A DNA stretch of 25,286 nucleotides from positions 1-25,286 of the forward strand of contig SKNC01000128.1 in NCBI GenBank assembly GCA_007120745.1. The letters run 5' to 3'. The notes under the pieces are model-generated. The model was not told where the DNA came from, searched no databases, and saw only the letters and a program-made list of their open reading frames with translations. The position numbers and the translations under genes were made by a program. Source of the DNA: Bacillota bacterium (GTDB taxonomy: Bacteria; Bacillota; Dethiobacteria; SKNC01). Positions 1 to 7,411 of the stretch are shown here, piece by piece (the first letter of the stretch is position 1; every line of letters starts with the position of its first letter).

Positions 1-897
1 CGGGTAACTGCGGAAAAATTAAACTTTTTATTAATTAACAAAAAAATTATTGAAGATGACCTTTCTCCTCACACAAAGACCCTCCACCATATGGAGTTAG
101 ATGAAAAAGCCCCAGAAAAGAATGACCACCAATTCCTTCTCCGCAAGGAACGTATTTTTTCCCTGCACCAATATCTCAATGAATTATCCCAGGAAAATAA
201 CCTTGTAATCCTGGGAAGAGGAGGTAACATCCTTTTTAAAGAATACCGTCCTGCCCTGCATGTAAAGGTGATCTGCCCCGTGGAGAAAAGGATTCACCGG
301 GTAATGGAACTTTATTCATTGGGTAAAAAAGCTGCTCACACTCTGGTCACAGAGCAGGACAGAGACAGGAAAAAATATATAAAAGACATATTTAATGAAA
401 ACTGGTTGAACTTGAATCTTTACGACCTGGTTGTGAATACCGGAAATTTTTCAGCAGATAGCGCTTCTGAAATTATAGTCAATACATTTATAATCATGGA
501 AAAAAATAATGATTTTGTCGATCCGGTAAAAGAAGAACCACTAAAAGTAAACTGGGAACTCTCCTCTCCAGAAACGAAAGAAATTCCATTTATGCATCCC
601 AGCGAAGAAGAGTTTGCAAAAATGCTGGATTTTTACCGTATCAACTGGAAATATGAGCCCAGAACTTTCCCTCTGGAGTGGGACAGCGAGGGAAATATTA
701 CTGAAGCTTTTTCTCCAGATTTTTATCTGCCTGACCATGACCTGTATGTAGAAATAACCACTCAAAAACAGAAATTAGTATGGAAAAAAAATAAAAAAAT
801 ACGCCGGTTAAAGGAGCTATACCCCGACGTAAATATAAAAATTATTTACAACAAAGATTATAAAAGCCTGTTAAAGAAATTTGGGATGGAGGATTAA
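1..897 (+). CDS. Cytidylate kinase-like protein fused to a PD-(D/E)XK nuclease-like domain (5' end outside window)
   Basis: The frame is open from base 1, with 30 codons and no stop before the first ATG at 91, so the gene starts upstream and the ATG at 91 is internal. The upstream codons read VTAEKLNFLLINKKIIE, which fits the region after the P-loop in the Cytidylate_kin2 family. The kinase-like part continues to about nt 510, with LGRGGNILF, the EQDRDRKKY stretch (a basic lid-like segment) and YDLVVNTGNF. The P-loop itself lies outside the window. From about nt 595 to 890 comes a second domain with a YEPRTFPLEW strand, SPDFYLP (Asp at nt 718) and YVEITTQK (Glu at nt 751), then a basic helix and PDVNIKIIY. 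That spacing resembles a PD-(D/E)XK fold with E-I-T replacing the usual E-x-K, so cleavage activity is uncertain. The substrate is unknown. hpt follows 161 nt downstream on the same strand. The kinase-family call is fairly secure; the nuclease call is inferred from the motif. Confidence 0.75.
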   Translation, partial: RVTAEKLNFLLINKKIIEDDLSPHTKTLHHMELDEKAPEKNDHQFLLRKERIFSLHQYLNELSQENNLVILGRGGNILFKEYRPALHVKVICPVEKRIHRVMELYSLGKKAAHTLVTEQDRDRKKYIKDIFNENWLNLNLYDLVVNTGNFSADSASEIIVNTFIIMEKNNDFVDPVKEEPLKVNWELSSPETKEIPFMHPSEEEFAKMLDFYRINWKYEPRTFPLEWDSEGNITEAFSPDFYLPDHDLYVEITTQKQKLVWKKNKKIRRLKELYPDVNIKIIYNKDYKSLLKKFGMED

Positions 898-1058
898 ATA
901 GCTTAAATGATAAAACACTACACAGTATTGTGATGAGTAGTCATCCTGCACCATAATTCCAGGCTTCCGCTGGTTCTCAGCCAATGAGAAGCCTCAGCCA
1001 AAAGGAATTTATTTTGATACCTAAAGATAAGAGGTCGACCAATGGAAAGGAAGATTTT

Positions 1059-1583
1059 ATGGATAGAAAACTCAAAGTAGTGCTCTCCCCAGAGGAAACC
1101 TCCATCCGGGTCCAGCAGTTGGGGGAAATAATTTCTCGTGATTACCAGGGAGAAGAACTGGTGCTGATTAGTGTGCTTAGAGGAAGTGTTTTTTTTGCCG
1201 TGGACCTCTGCCGGTCCCTAACCATTCCTTTTTCCATTGATTTTATCAGCATATCCCGGTACGGAGAAAGAACGAATTCCACCGGGGTAGTACGGATTAC
1301 TAAAGACCTTGATATAAACATTGCCGATAAGGATGTGCTGGTGGTAGAGGACATTGTGGATACAGGATTAAGCCTCAGTTACCTTCTGCGCAACCTAAAA
1401 ACCCGCAGCCCCAAAACCTTAAAGGTCTGCACTTTTTTAAACGTTGAGTCCCGCAGAATTGTTAATGTTCCGGTAGACTATAAAGGTTTTGACCTGCCGG
1501 ATATTTTTGTAGTAGGGTACGGCCTGGACCATAATGAAAAATATCGAAACCTGCAGTATGTAGCTGAATATATTAAAGAGTAA
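1059..1583 (+). CDS. hpt: Hypoxanthine phosphoribosyltransferase
   Basis: Purine salvage enzyme that transfers phosphoribose from PRPP to hypoxanthine or guanine, giving IMP or GMP in the cytoplasm. The product is 174 residues, the normal family length. It shows the LRGS loop (40-43), the PRPP-binding motif VLVVEDIVDTG (93-103, acidic pair E97/D98) and the C-terminal purine-site segment VVGYGLDHNEKYRNL (151-165). I chose the ATG at 1059 because GGAAAGGAAG ends 5 nt before it. An in-frame ATG at 984 would add 25 residues unlike the family and has no ribosome binding site. The leader holds a 7-bp inverted repeat (961-967 with 988-994), too weak to call. A shared hairpin at 1636-1660 probably ends this transcript too. 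In many Firmicutes hpt sits beside tilS and ftsH; here it follows the kinase/nuclease fusion. Confidence 0.96.
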   Translation: MDRKLKVVLSPEETSIRVQQLGEIISRDYQGEELVLISVLRGSVFFAVDLCRSLTIPFSIDFISISRYGERTNSTGVVRITKDLDINIADKDVLVVEDIVDTGLSLSYLLRNLKTRSPKTLKVCTFLNVESRRIVNVPVDYKGFDLPDIFVVGYGLDHNEKYRNLQYVAEYIKE

Positions 1584-1626
1584 AAGAGCCTCATCCTTAT
1601 TCCCAAGCCTTCGCCTCTAAGCTGGC

Positions 1627-1660
1627 AAAAATAAAAAAGGGACAGAAAACCTGTCCCTTT
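1627..1660 (-). terminator. Intrinsic terminator of the structured RNA, possibly bidirectional
   Basis: A perfect 10-bp stem, AAAGGGACAG / CTGTCCCTTT (1660-1651 with 1645-1636), with a 5-nt loop. On the minus strand it is followed by six T, one A and five T. On the plus strand the following sequence is only moderately T-rich, so it may serve weakly as the hpt terminator as well. Confidence 0.85.
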
Positions 1661-1986
1661 CCCTTAATAATAAAACCAGATCCCAACAGACCTTCCAACT
1701 CTCCGTCCCAACCCCCGTCCTTCTCTGACTGACCTCCGCCCCTTCAATTAGAATTGAGCTTCACTCAGCCTCCAGACGTCCCTACAGGGTCAGTTCCGCG
1801 GCTCCCGGTGCTTCCCGGTAACGTCCCCAATGCCGAAACATTGAGCTTACCTTTCCACTCCGGACCTACTTGCGACACGACTCTTTTGGACGCCCCGGGA
1901 ACGATTCAAACTCACGTCATCCTCAATTCCCTACTACTTCCACCCGAGCCGCACCCGGATTGTTTTTTTGCCTCTCGGAATCTGGT
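1627..1986 (-). ncRNA. Orphan structured noncoding RNA with its own promoter and terminator
   Basis: On the minus strand a near-consensus promoter predicts transcription from about 1986. The predicted first ten nucleotides, ACCAGAUUCC (1986-1977), pair over ten positions (one G-U) with GGGAUCUGGU (1684-1675). They close a body of about 312 nt, followed by a short A/U linker and an intrinsic terminator at 1660-1627. Inside, the sequence shows a hairpin at 1817-1851 (GGUAA/UUACC plus a 7-bp upper stem with loop UUUCGG), a perfect 7-bp long-range helix (1788-1794 with 1728-1734), a small hairpin in that domain (1744-1757) and a 6-bp helix (1924-1931 with 1957-1962). The strand is G-rich and stands out from AT-rich flanks. 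No reading frame is convincing. I looked for and did not find the conserved sequences of RNase P RNA, tmRNA, SRP RNA or a T-box. The function is unknown, and it may be a known class I cannot recognise by eye. Confidence 0.75.
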
Positions 1987-1992
1987 AATATA

Positions 1993-2021
1993 ATTATGCC
2001 ATGATTCAATTCTTTTGTCAA
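1993..2021 (-). promoter_or_regulatory. Sigma-A-type promoter of the structured RNA
   Basis: Minus strand: -35 TTGACA (2021-2016, perfect), 17-nt spacer, -10 CATAAT (1998-1993, five of six matches). The predicted start is A1986, seven bases after the -10, which is exactly the first base of the terminal helix of the RNA. It lies 65 nt past the stop of the methyltransferase gene on the same strand. Confidence 0.8.
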
Positions 2022-2085
2022 TACCTTTTTCAGAATTTTTTCAATATTATATTAACTTTTTTTTAATTGTCTCATTACCTGTCCT

Positions 2086-3258
2086 TTATACATTTTCAGC
2101 CGCTGTTTGTTTCGTTCCTTCCTTCTTTTTTTGTGGTTTTGGGCCAAAGTACTGGTAATAGTCTACTTTAATATTCCCATTATACAACTTTCGTTTTTTT
2201 GTGGCTTTCTTTCCAAACAATTTTTCAAAATCACCATAGGAAGTGAGGATATAAAAGGACCAGGTATCAAATTCCTTGAATGCTTTTCCCATTTCTTCAT
2301 ATATCTTTTTTGCTTCCTGCAGTTCCCCCAGACGTTCCCCATAAGGTGGATTACAGATAATCTTGCCATATTTCTTCCTGGAACGAAATTCACTGAAGGG
2401 CATCTGCTGGAAATGAATGGCCTGGTCTACCCCCGCTTCAAAGGCATTCCTTCGGGCTAACTTTAATACCTTATGATCAATGTCCGTTCCAATAATTTCT
2501 AAGGGCTGTTCAAAGTTTGCAGCCTCATGGGTTTCTTTCCTGGCCCGTCTCCATACCTTCCGCGGTATATTGGGCCAGCCTTCTGAAACAAATTCCCTGT
2601 TCATTCCGGGGGCGGCATTTTGCCCAATCAGGGCTGCTTCAATGGGAATGGTTCCGGAGCCACAAAAAGGGTCCACCAAAATCATATCCGGCCTCCAGTG
2701 GGCCAGCTTTACGAGAGCTGCCGCCAGGGTTTCTTTTAAGGGGGCATAACTGGCTGCTTCCCGATAGCCCCTTTTGTGAAGGCCGGCACCACTGGCATCT
2801 ATGGTCAGGGTGGCAGTGTCCTTTAACAGGGCTACCTCTATTTTATAAAGAGGGCCTTTTTCATCAAACCACTGCCGCTTATATTTCTTCTTCATACTTT
2901 CTACCACGGCCTTTTTTACAATAGCCTGGCAGTCCGGCACACTAAAAAGGCCTGATTTTATTGATTTTCCCTCCACGGGAAACTCCGCATCCTCAGGTAT
3001 CAATTCAGGCCAGGGTAGGGCTTTGGTCTGCTCAAAAAGCTCCTCAAAGGTGAGTGCCTTGAACTCCCCCACCTTAAGCCGTACCCTGTCCGCTACCCGA
3101 AGCCACAAATTCGCCCGGCACAGGGCTTCCCAATCCCCTGTAAACGTTACTTTACCATTTTCAACAGTAACGTCGCGGTATCCCAGTTCTTTTACCTCCT
3201 GAGCTACAACTGCCTCCAATCCAAAGGTGGAAGTTGCTATTAACTCCAGATATGGCAT
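2086..3258 (-). CDS. THUMP-domain class I SAM-dependent RNA methyltransferase (YpsC/RlmL N-terminal type)
   Basis: Predicted rRNA methyltransferase acting on a nucleobase amino group. The N-terminal part (about 1-160) matches ferredoxin-like plus THUMP RNA-binding domains. The C-terminal UPF0020 catalytic domain carries the SAM-binding DPFCGSGT (196-203), the acidic strand end IIGTDIDHK (255-263) and the catalytic NPPY (303-306) followed by GERLG. At 390 residues it matches the stand-alone YpsC family, which covers only the first half of the double-domain E. coli RlmL. The C-terminal tail is Lys-rich. The start is the ATG at 3258, with GAGGTG 8 nt upstream. The exact target nucleotide cannot be read from sequence. 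The neighbouring glycogen genes give no functional hint. Confidence 0.92.
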   Translation of the reverse strand: MPYLELIATSTFGLEAVVAQEVKELGYRDVTVENGKVTFTGDWEALCRANLWLRVADRVRLKVGEFKALTFEELFEQTKALPWPELIPEDAEFPVEGKSIKSGLFSVPDCQAIVKKAVVESMKKKYKRQWFDEKGPLYKIEVALLKDTATLTIDASGAGLHKRGYREAASYAPLKETLAAALVKLAHWRPDMILVDPFCGSGTIPIEAALIGQNAAPGMNREFVSEGWPNIPRKVWRRARKETHEAANFEQPLEIIGTDIDHKVLKLARRNAFEAGVDQAIHFQQMPFSEFRSRKKYGKIICNPPYGERLGELQEAKKIYEEMGKAFKEFDTWSFYILTSYGDFEKLFGKKATKKRKLYNGNIKVDYYQYFGPKPQKKKEGTKQTAAENV

Positions 3259-3277
3259 GTTTGTTTCACCTCAGATG

Positions 3278-3406
3278 TGTCCAAAAATTTATTTTGTCAA
3301 AATCAAACTAAATACACCGGAAAACCTGTGTTTGAGGCATTTTCCCTCAACGAACTTTAGCTGGACATTCAGTGCGAGAACCAAGAACCGTCCCCTTTGT
3401 TGCACA
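3278..3406. repeat. Possible mobile-element relic / REP-like intergenic segment
   Basis: The gap between the methyltransferase and glgA holds a 90-bp stretch with 6-bp terminal inverted repeats TGTCCA (3278-3283 with 3362-3367) and an internal hairpin TTGAGG/CCTCAA (3332-3337 with 3345-3350). Next to it is AAGAACCGTCCCCTTTGTTG (about 3384-3403). From memory, similar AAGAACCGTCCCC strings recur between genes in many Clostridia. There is only one copy here, so repetition cannot be shown from this window. Confidence 0.3.
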
Positions 3407-4843
3407 CTAATTGTTTGAGCTCAACAGGCCTTTATACAGTTCATGGTACTCGGCGGCAGAATGCTTCCAGCTGTAGTCCGTCCTGGTAGCATTATATATA
3501 AGCTGTTCCCAGATTTTCTTCTGGTGATAAAAATGTACTGCTCTTTTTATAGTATAAAGCATGTCATGGGCATTTATGTTGGAAAAGCTGAAACCATTTC
3601 CTTCGCCGGTAAATTCATTGAAAGAGTGAACCGTATCCTTAAGCCCACCGGTTTCTCTAACAATGGGTATGGTTCCATACCTTAACGCTATTAACTGGCC
3701 GATTCCACAGGGTTCAAAAATTGAAGGCATAAGAAACATATCGGAACCGGCATATATTTTTCGGGCAAGAGAATCTGCAAACATAATGTTCACAGACATT
3801 TTCCCCGGGTAAAGGCGGGACTTTTCTAAAAGAGATTTTTCATAACCGCATTCACCGGTACCCAGCACTACCAGCTGAACATCCATAGCCAATATTTCAT
3901 CCAAAACAGCCATGATCAGGTCCAGCCCTTTTTGTTCCACCAGCCGGGATATGAAAGAAATAACTGGAGTTTCCGGATTTTTAGTTAAATTTAAAATTTC
4001 CTGAAGTTTTACTTTATTTTTTTGCTTTTTGATAGCAGATCTCCGGTAAGGGGAAAACACTTCCGGGTCCGTCATGGGGTCATAATCTTCATAGTCGATA
4101 CCATTAATGATGCCAAACAAATCCTGGCTCCTCTTCTGGAGGATTCCCTCCAGATTGACACCATAAAAAGGAGTCATTATTTCCCGGGCATAGGTCCGGC
4201 TTACGGTAGTCAGGCAGTCCGAATAAACCAAACCGGCTTTCATAAAGTTAACCTTCCCATAAAATTCAATCCCATCAGGGATAAAGTATTCATCCTCCAG
4301 GTCCAACAGTTCATGTAAAACCTTCTTAGGGTAAATTCCCTGGTAATTCAAGTTATGTATGGTAAATACGCTTTTCATATTATTAAACTCAGGATGTTCC
4401 GCAAAATGTGTTTTTAAAAAAAGGCCTGACGGTCCTGTATGCCAGTCATGACAGTGAATGATTTGTGGAGAAAATCCCAGGGTCGGAAGCGCTTCTAGAA
4501 CTCCCCGGCAGAAAAAAACAAAGCGCTCCGCTTCATCCCAATACCCGTACAGGCCCTCCCGGCCAAAATAATATTCATTGTCCACAAAGTAAAAGGGAAC
4601 ACCTTCACAGGTTGTCTCTTCAATGCCGCAGTACTGGTTCTTCCACCCTATGGGAACACTGAGCATTCTTTTAAACGTGATGTCTTTTTTTAAGGAGGAG
4701 GGAATGCTCCTGTATTTAGGCATAATTACCCTGACATCTAAACCTCTCTTAACCAGTTCCCTGGGCAGTGATCCTACCACATCGGCCAAACCACCCGTCT
4801 TTGCATAAGGTACAGCCTCAGCAGCTATATGCAGTATCTTCAT
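3407..4843 (-). CDS. glgA: Glycogen synthase (ADP-glucose dependent, GT5)
   Basis: Transfers glucose from ADP-glucose to the non-reducing end of alpha-1,4-glucan in the cytoplasm. The length of 478 residues is typical. The N-terminal ADP-glucose loop KTGGLADVVGSLP lies at 15-27, the HCHDWHTG segment at 130-137, and the C-terminal domain has ISRLVEQKG (298-306, Lys305) and SIFEPCGIGQL (374-384, Glu377), followed by the VRETGGL nucleotide-sugar loop. The ATG at 4843 has AAGGAGGG nine bases upstream. It lies 39 nt after glgD and is the last gene of the glgB-glgC-glgD-glgA series. No clear intrinsic terminator follows. Confidence 0.97.
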   Translation of the reverse strand: MKILHIAAEAVPYAKTGGLADVVGSLPRELVKRGLDVRVIMPKYRSIPSSLKKDITFKRMLSVPIGWKNQYCGIEETTCEGVPFYFVDNEYYFGREGLYGYWDEAERFVFFCRGVLEALPTLGFSPQIIHCHDWHTGPSGLFLKTHFAEHPEFNNMKSVFTIHNLNYQGIYPKKVLHELLDLEDEYFIPDGIEFYGKVNFMKAGLVYSDCLTTVSRTYAREIMTPFYGVNLEGILQKRSQDLFGIINGIDYEDYDPMTDPEVFSPYRRSAIKKQKNKVKLQEILNLTKNPETPVISFISRLVEQKGLDLIMAVLDEILAMDVQLVVLGTGECGYEKSLLEKSRLYPGKMSVNIMFADSLARKIYAGSDMFLMPSIFEPCGIGQLIALRYGTIPIVRETGGLKDTVHSFNEFTGEGNGFSFSNINAHDMLYTIKRAVHFYHQKKIWEQLIYNATRTDYSWKHSAAEYHELYKGLLSSNN

Positions 4844-4882
4844 GTCCGGTTACCCTCCTTATTATCAGGCCACCCCTTAAAC

Positions 4883-6001
4883 TCAGGTAATAGATTTTTT
4901 CCCCATAAGCAGCGGTTGACCTGGTGTTCCAATTAATTCTTTACCCTCCGACACCAGCGCTTCCTTATCCAAAATTGTATTTTCAATTCTGGCATTTTTC
5001 CCAATCTCATTTCGCTGCATTACAATACTATTAGTAATACAGGCTCCCCGGTGAACCTTAACTCCCCTGGATAATATACTGTTTTCCACCCTGCCTTCAA
5101 TCAAACAGCCGTTGGAAATTAAACTGTTGGTAACCCTGGCCTGTTCCAGGTACTTGGTAGGAGGCTCATCTTTCACCTTAGTGTAAATCAAACCCGGTTT
5201 ATAAAAGAGTTCCTGCCAAACTTCTCTCTTTAACAGGTCCATACTGTGCTTATAAAAATTTTTCACAGAATTGATAATGCCCAGATATCCCGCATAGTGA
5301 AAACCAAATATGTTCAGCCGGTTCACATTTTGAATCAATCCATCCCTTATTAAATTGGAATACTCCATTTTGTTGCTGTTCTCAATAATCTCAATAAAAA
5401 GGGACTTTTTCATGATAAACATTTCCATAAGAACCTTATTTGATTTTAACCTGCCCGGTTTATCCTCCATGTCCAGCACCTGTCCGTCATCCCCTGTGAC
5501 AATTCTTCTGCACTGTTCAAAGTTTTTTTCTTCCTGTTCTGCTATCTCCTTATAAAGGACAGTAATATCTGCTCCTGACTCCTGATGAGCTTGAAAGGCT
5601 TCATTAAAATTTATGTTACAAACAATGTTGCTTCCCGTAATAATGACATATTCCTGTGTACTCCTGTGAAAATAATCGATATGGCTGAAAAAATTTTGCA
5701 GGTCACCCCGGTAGTATCCAAAGGGATAGTGAATGGGAGGCGGCAGAATAAACAATCCGTCCCTCTTCCGGTTCAGGTCCCATTCTTTTCCAAACCCCAG
5801 GTGGTCCATCAGAGACCGATACTTATTTAAGGTAAATACCCCCACATTATAAATTCCGGAGTTCACCATGCCGGAAAGGACAAAGTCGATTAGACGGTAC
5901 CTGCCGCCAAAGGGAACAGAAGCAATGCACCGCAGGGAGGTCAGGTCTTTTAAAAGTTCATCTCTTCTGCTGACATTAATTATACCCATAACGTTTTTCA
6001 T
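4883..6001 (-). CDS. glgD: Glucose-1-phosphate adenylyltransferase regulatory-type subunit GlgD
   Basis: Homologue of the next gene in nucleotidyltransferase and left-handed beta-helix architecture (372 residues). It lacks the Gly-rich GGAGKRL nucleotide loop: the corresponding N-terminus reads GIINVSRRDELLKDL. The FGGRYRLIDF segment (31-40) and the hexapeptide-repeat tail (about 290-355) are kept. The catalytic SGDH Asp is replaced in TGSNIV. In the family, GlgD is known to associate with GlgC and modulate it rather than act alone; I infer the same here. Its ATG overlaps the glgC stop as ATGA (5998-6001), which indicates translational coupling and a fixed stoichiometry. Confidence 0.95.
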   Translation of the reverse strand: MKNVMGIINVSRRDELLKDLTSLRCIASVPFGGRYRLIDFVLSGMVNSGIYNVGVFTLNKYRSLMDHLGFGKEWDLNRKRDGLFILPPPIHYPFGYYRGDLQNFFSHIDYFHRSTQEYVIITGSNIVCNINFNEAFQAHQESGADITVLYKEIAEQEEKNFEQCRRIVTGDDGQVLDMEDKPGRLKSNKVLMEMFIMKKSLFIEIIENSNKMEYSNLIRDGLIQNVNRLNIFGFHYAGYLGIINSVKNFYKHSMDLLKREVWQELFYKPGLIYTKVKDEPPTKYLEQARVTNSLISNGCLIEGRVENSILSRGVKVHRGACITNSIVMQRNEIGKNARIENTILDKEALVSEGKELIGTPGQPLLMGKKSIT

Positions 6002-7212
6002 GCCAGGCTCTGCTCCTCTCTATTTACCTGCAGGTCCCTTAAAGAAACGATAGTACTCTTTACTATGGAGTTCTCAGGTATGGTGATTTCGCCCTTTAAC
6101 AAAATAATTTCAGGGTTTTTCGCATCGGAAGCGATTTGACAGTGATCTTCAATAACGGCTCCCTCTCCAATGATGGCCCTTTCAATTTTCACATTGCTGC
6201 CAATTTTAACATTGGACATAATGATAGAATCTTTAATTTCTGAACCTTCTCCCACATAAACCCCCGTAAAAAGCACGGAATGATGAATGGTTCCCAGTAT
6301 CATGCAGCCTTCATTGACCATGGAATGGTGAACATGGGCAGAGGGTCCCATGAAATGAGGGGGACGGTTGGGATTTACAGAATATATTCTCCAGTTTCGG
6401 TCATACAGGTCCAGTTCAGGTTGATCCGAAAGCAAATCCATATTGGCCTCCCAAAGGCTTTCTATGGTACCTACATCCTTCCAGTAACCCCTGAAAGGAT
6501 AAGCATACAGCCTGCTGTTTTCCTTCAGCATTAAAGGAATTATGTCTTTACCAAAGTCACTGCTGGATTTGGGGTTATCATTATCTTTATACAAATATTT
6601 TTTCAAGACAGGCCAGGTAAATATATAAACCCCCATGGAGGCCAAATTGTTTTTAGGTTTTGAAGGTTTCTCTTCAAATTCTATGATACTCCCGTCTTCA
6701 CCGGTATTCATGATTCCAAAACGATTGGCTTCTCCCCAGGGGACCTCGATAACTGCAATAGTGGCATCTGCCCCTTTTTCCTCGTGATATTCCAACATTA
6801 AAGAGTAATCCATTTTGTATATGTGATCCCCGGAAATCACCAGAACATATTCAGGGTTATATCTTTCAATAAAATATATGTTTTGGAAGATGGCATTAGC
6901 TGTCCCTTCGTACCATTTCCCCTTTTCTCCCTGCTGCACATAGGGAGGCAGTATACTGACTCCACCGTTTTTACGGTCTAAATCCCAGGGAATTCCGGTA
7001 CCGATATGAGAATTTAGTATTAACGGTTGGTACTGTGTCAATACCCCTGCCGCATAAATACCTGAGTTAGTACAGTTGCTCAGGGTAAAATCAATAATCC
7101 GGTACTTTCCTCCAAAGGGCACCGCCGGTTTTGCCATATCCCGGGTCAATATGCCCAGCCTCTTCCCTGCTCCCCCTGCCAACAGCATGGCAACACACTT
7201 CTTTTGAATCAT
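5998..7212 (-). CDS. glgC: Glucose-1-phosphate adenylyltransferase catalytic subunit
   Basis: Makes ADP-glucose and pyrophosphate from ATP and glucose-1-phosphate, the committed step of glycogen synthesis. Complete signatures are present: AGGAGKRLGILT (12-23), the FGGKYRIIDF substrate loop (33-42), WYEGTANAIFQN (100-111), SGDHIYKMDY with metal-binding Asp129, FEEKP with Lys182, and GYWKDVGTIESLWEANMDL. A hexapeptide-repeat beta-helix follows to residue 404. The ATG at 7212 has GAGGAGG four bases upstream. About 200 nt of AT-rich sequence with an inverted repeat separates it from glgB, so a second promoter for glgCDA is possible, though none is clear. Confidence 0.97.
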   Translation of the reverse strand: MIQKKCVAMLLAGGAGKRLGILTRDMAKPAVPFGGKYRIIDFTLSNCTNSGIYAAGVLTQYQPLILNSHIGTGIPWDLDRKNGGVSILPPYVQQGEKGKWYEGTANAIFQNIYFIERYNPEYVLVISGDHIYKMDYSLMLEYHEEKGADATIAVIEVPWGEANRFGIMNTGEDGSIIEFEEKPSKPKNNLASMGVYIFTWPVLKKYLYKDNDNPKSSSDFGKDIIPLMLKENSRLYAYPFRGYWKDVGTIESLWEANMDLLSDQPELDLYDRNWRIYSVNPNRPPHFMGPSAHVHHSMVNEGCMILGTIHHSVLFTGVYVGEGSEIKDSIIMSNVKIGSNVKIERAIIGEGAVIEDHCQIASDAKNPEIILLKGEITIPENSIVKSTIVSLRDLQVNREEQSLA

Positions 7213-7310
7213 ATATCCTCCTCACCCACTCTCTTTTTGAGTCAATACAGCTTAAGTAAACTTCAAACACCTGTCAACAGGCTTTCCATCATAAAATACC
7301 AACAGGATAT

Positions 7311-7355
7311 CTTTCACAGTACAATAGTTATCTCTTTAAAAAGCTGTTGTGAAAG
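7311..7355. other. Inverted repeat in the glgB-glgC gap
   Basis: Perfect 8-bp arms CTTTCACA (7311-7318) and TGTGAAAG (7348-7355) separated by 29 nt, lying between the glgB stop and the glgC start. No T-run follows on either strand, so it is not an ordinary terminator. It could be an operator or a processing structure. A smaller palindrome, CCTGT-CA-ACAGG, lies at 7270-7281. Confidence 0.3.
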
Positions 7356-7411
7356 TAAGAACTCATCTATTTATTCTATGTATGGCTGCTTTTTTTGCTG
7401 TATAATATTGA

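Noticed and set aside
1775..1834. A 19-codon minus-strand frame starting at an ATG in the UUUCGG hairpin of the RNA, preceded by AAAGG
   Set aside because: The start lies in a stable stem, the site is weak and the frame is very short; most likely coincidental, though a leader peptide cannot be fully excluded.
1675..1986. tmRNA, because GGGGACGUUAC in the RNA resembles the start of some tmRNAs
   Set aside because: The motif lies in the middle of the RNA; there is no tRNA-like T-arm/CCA end and no tag reading frame.
1754..1993. 79-codon plus-strand open frame between hpt and the methyltransferase gene
   Set aside because: Pro/Leu-rich translation with no ribosome binding site; it is the antisense of the G-rich structured RNA segment.
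3272..3300. Promoter for the methyltransferase gene with a perfect TTGACA on the minus strand
   Set aside because: The -10 position at 17-nt spacing reads CATCTG (two of six) and almost abuts the ribosome binding site.
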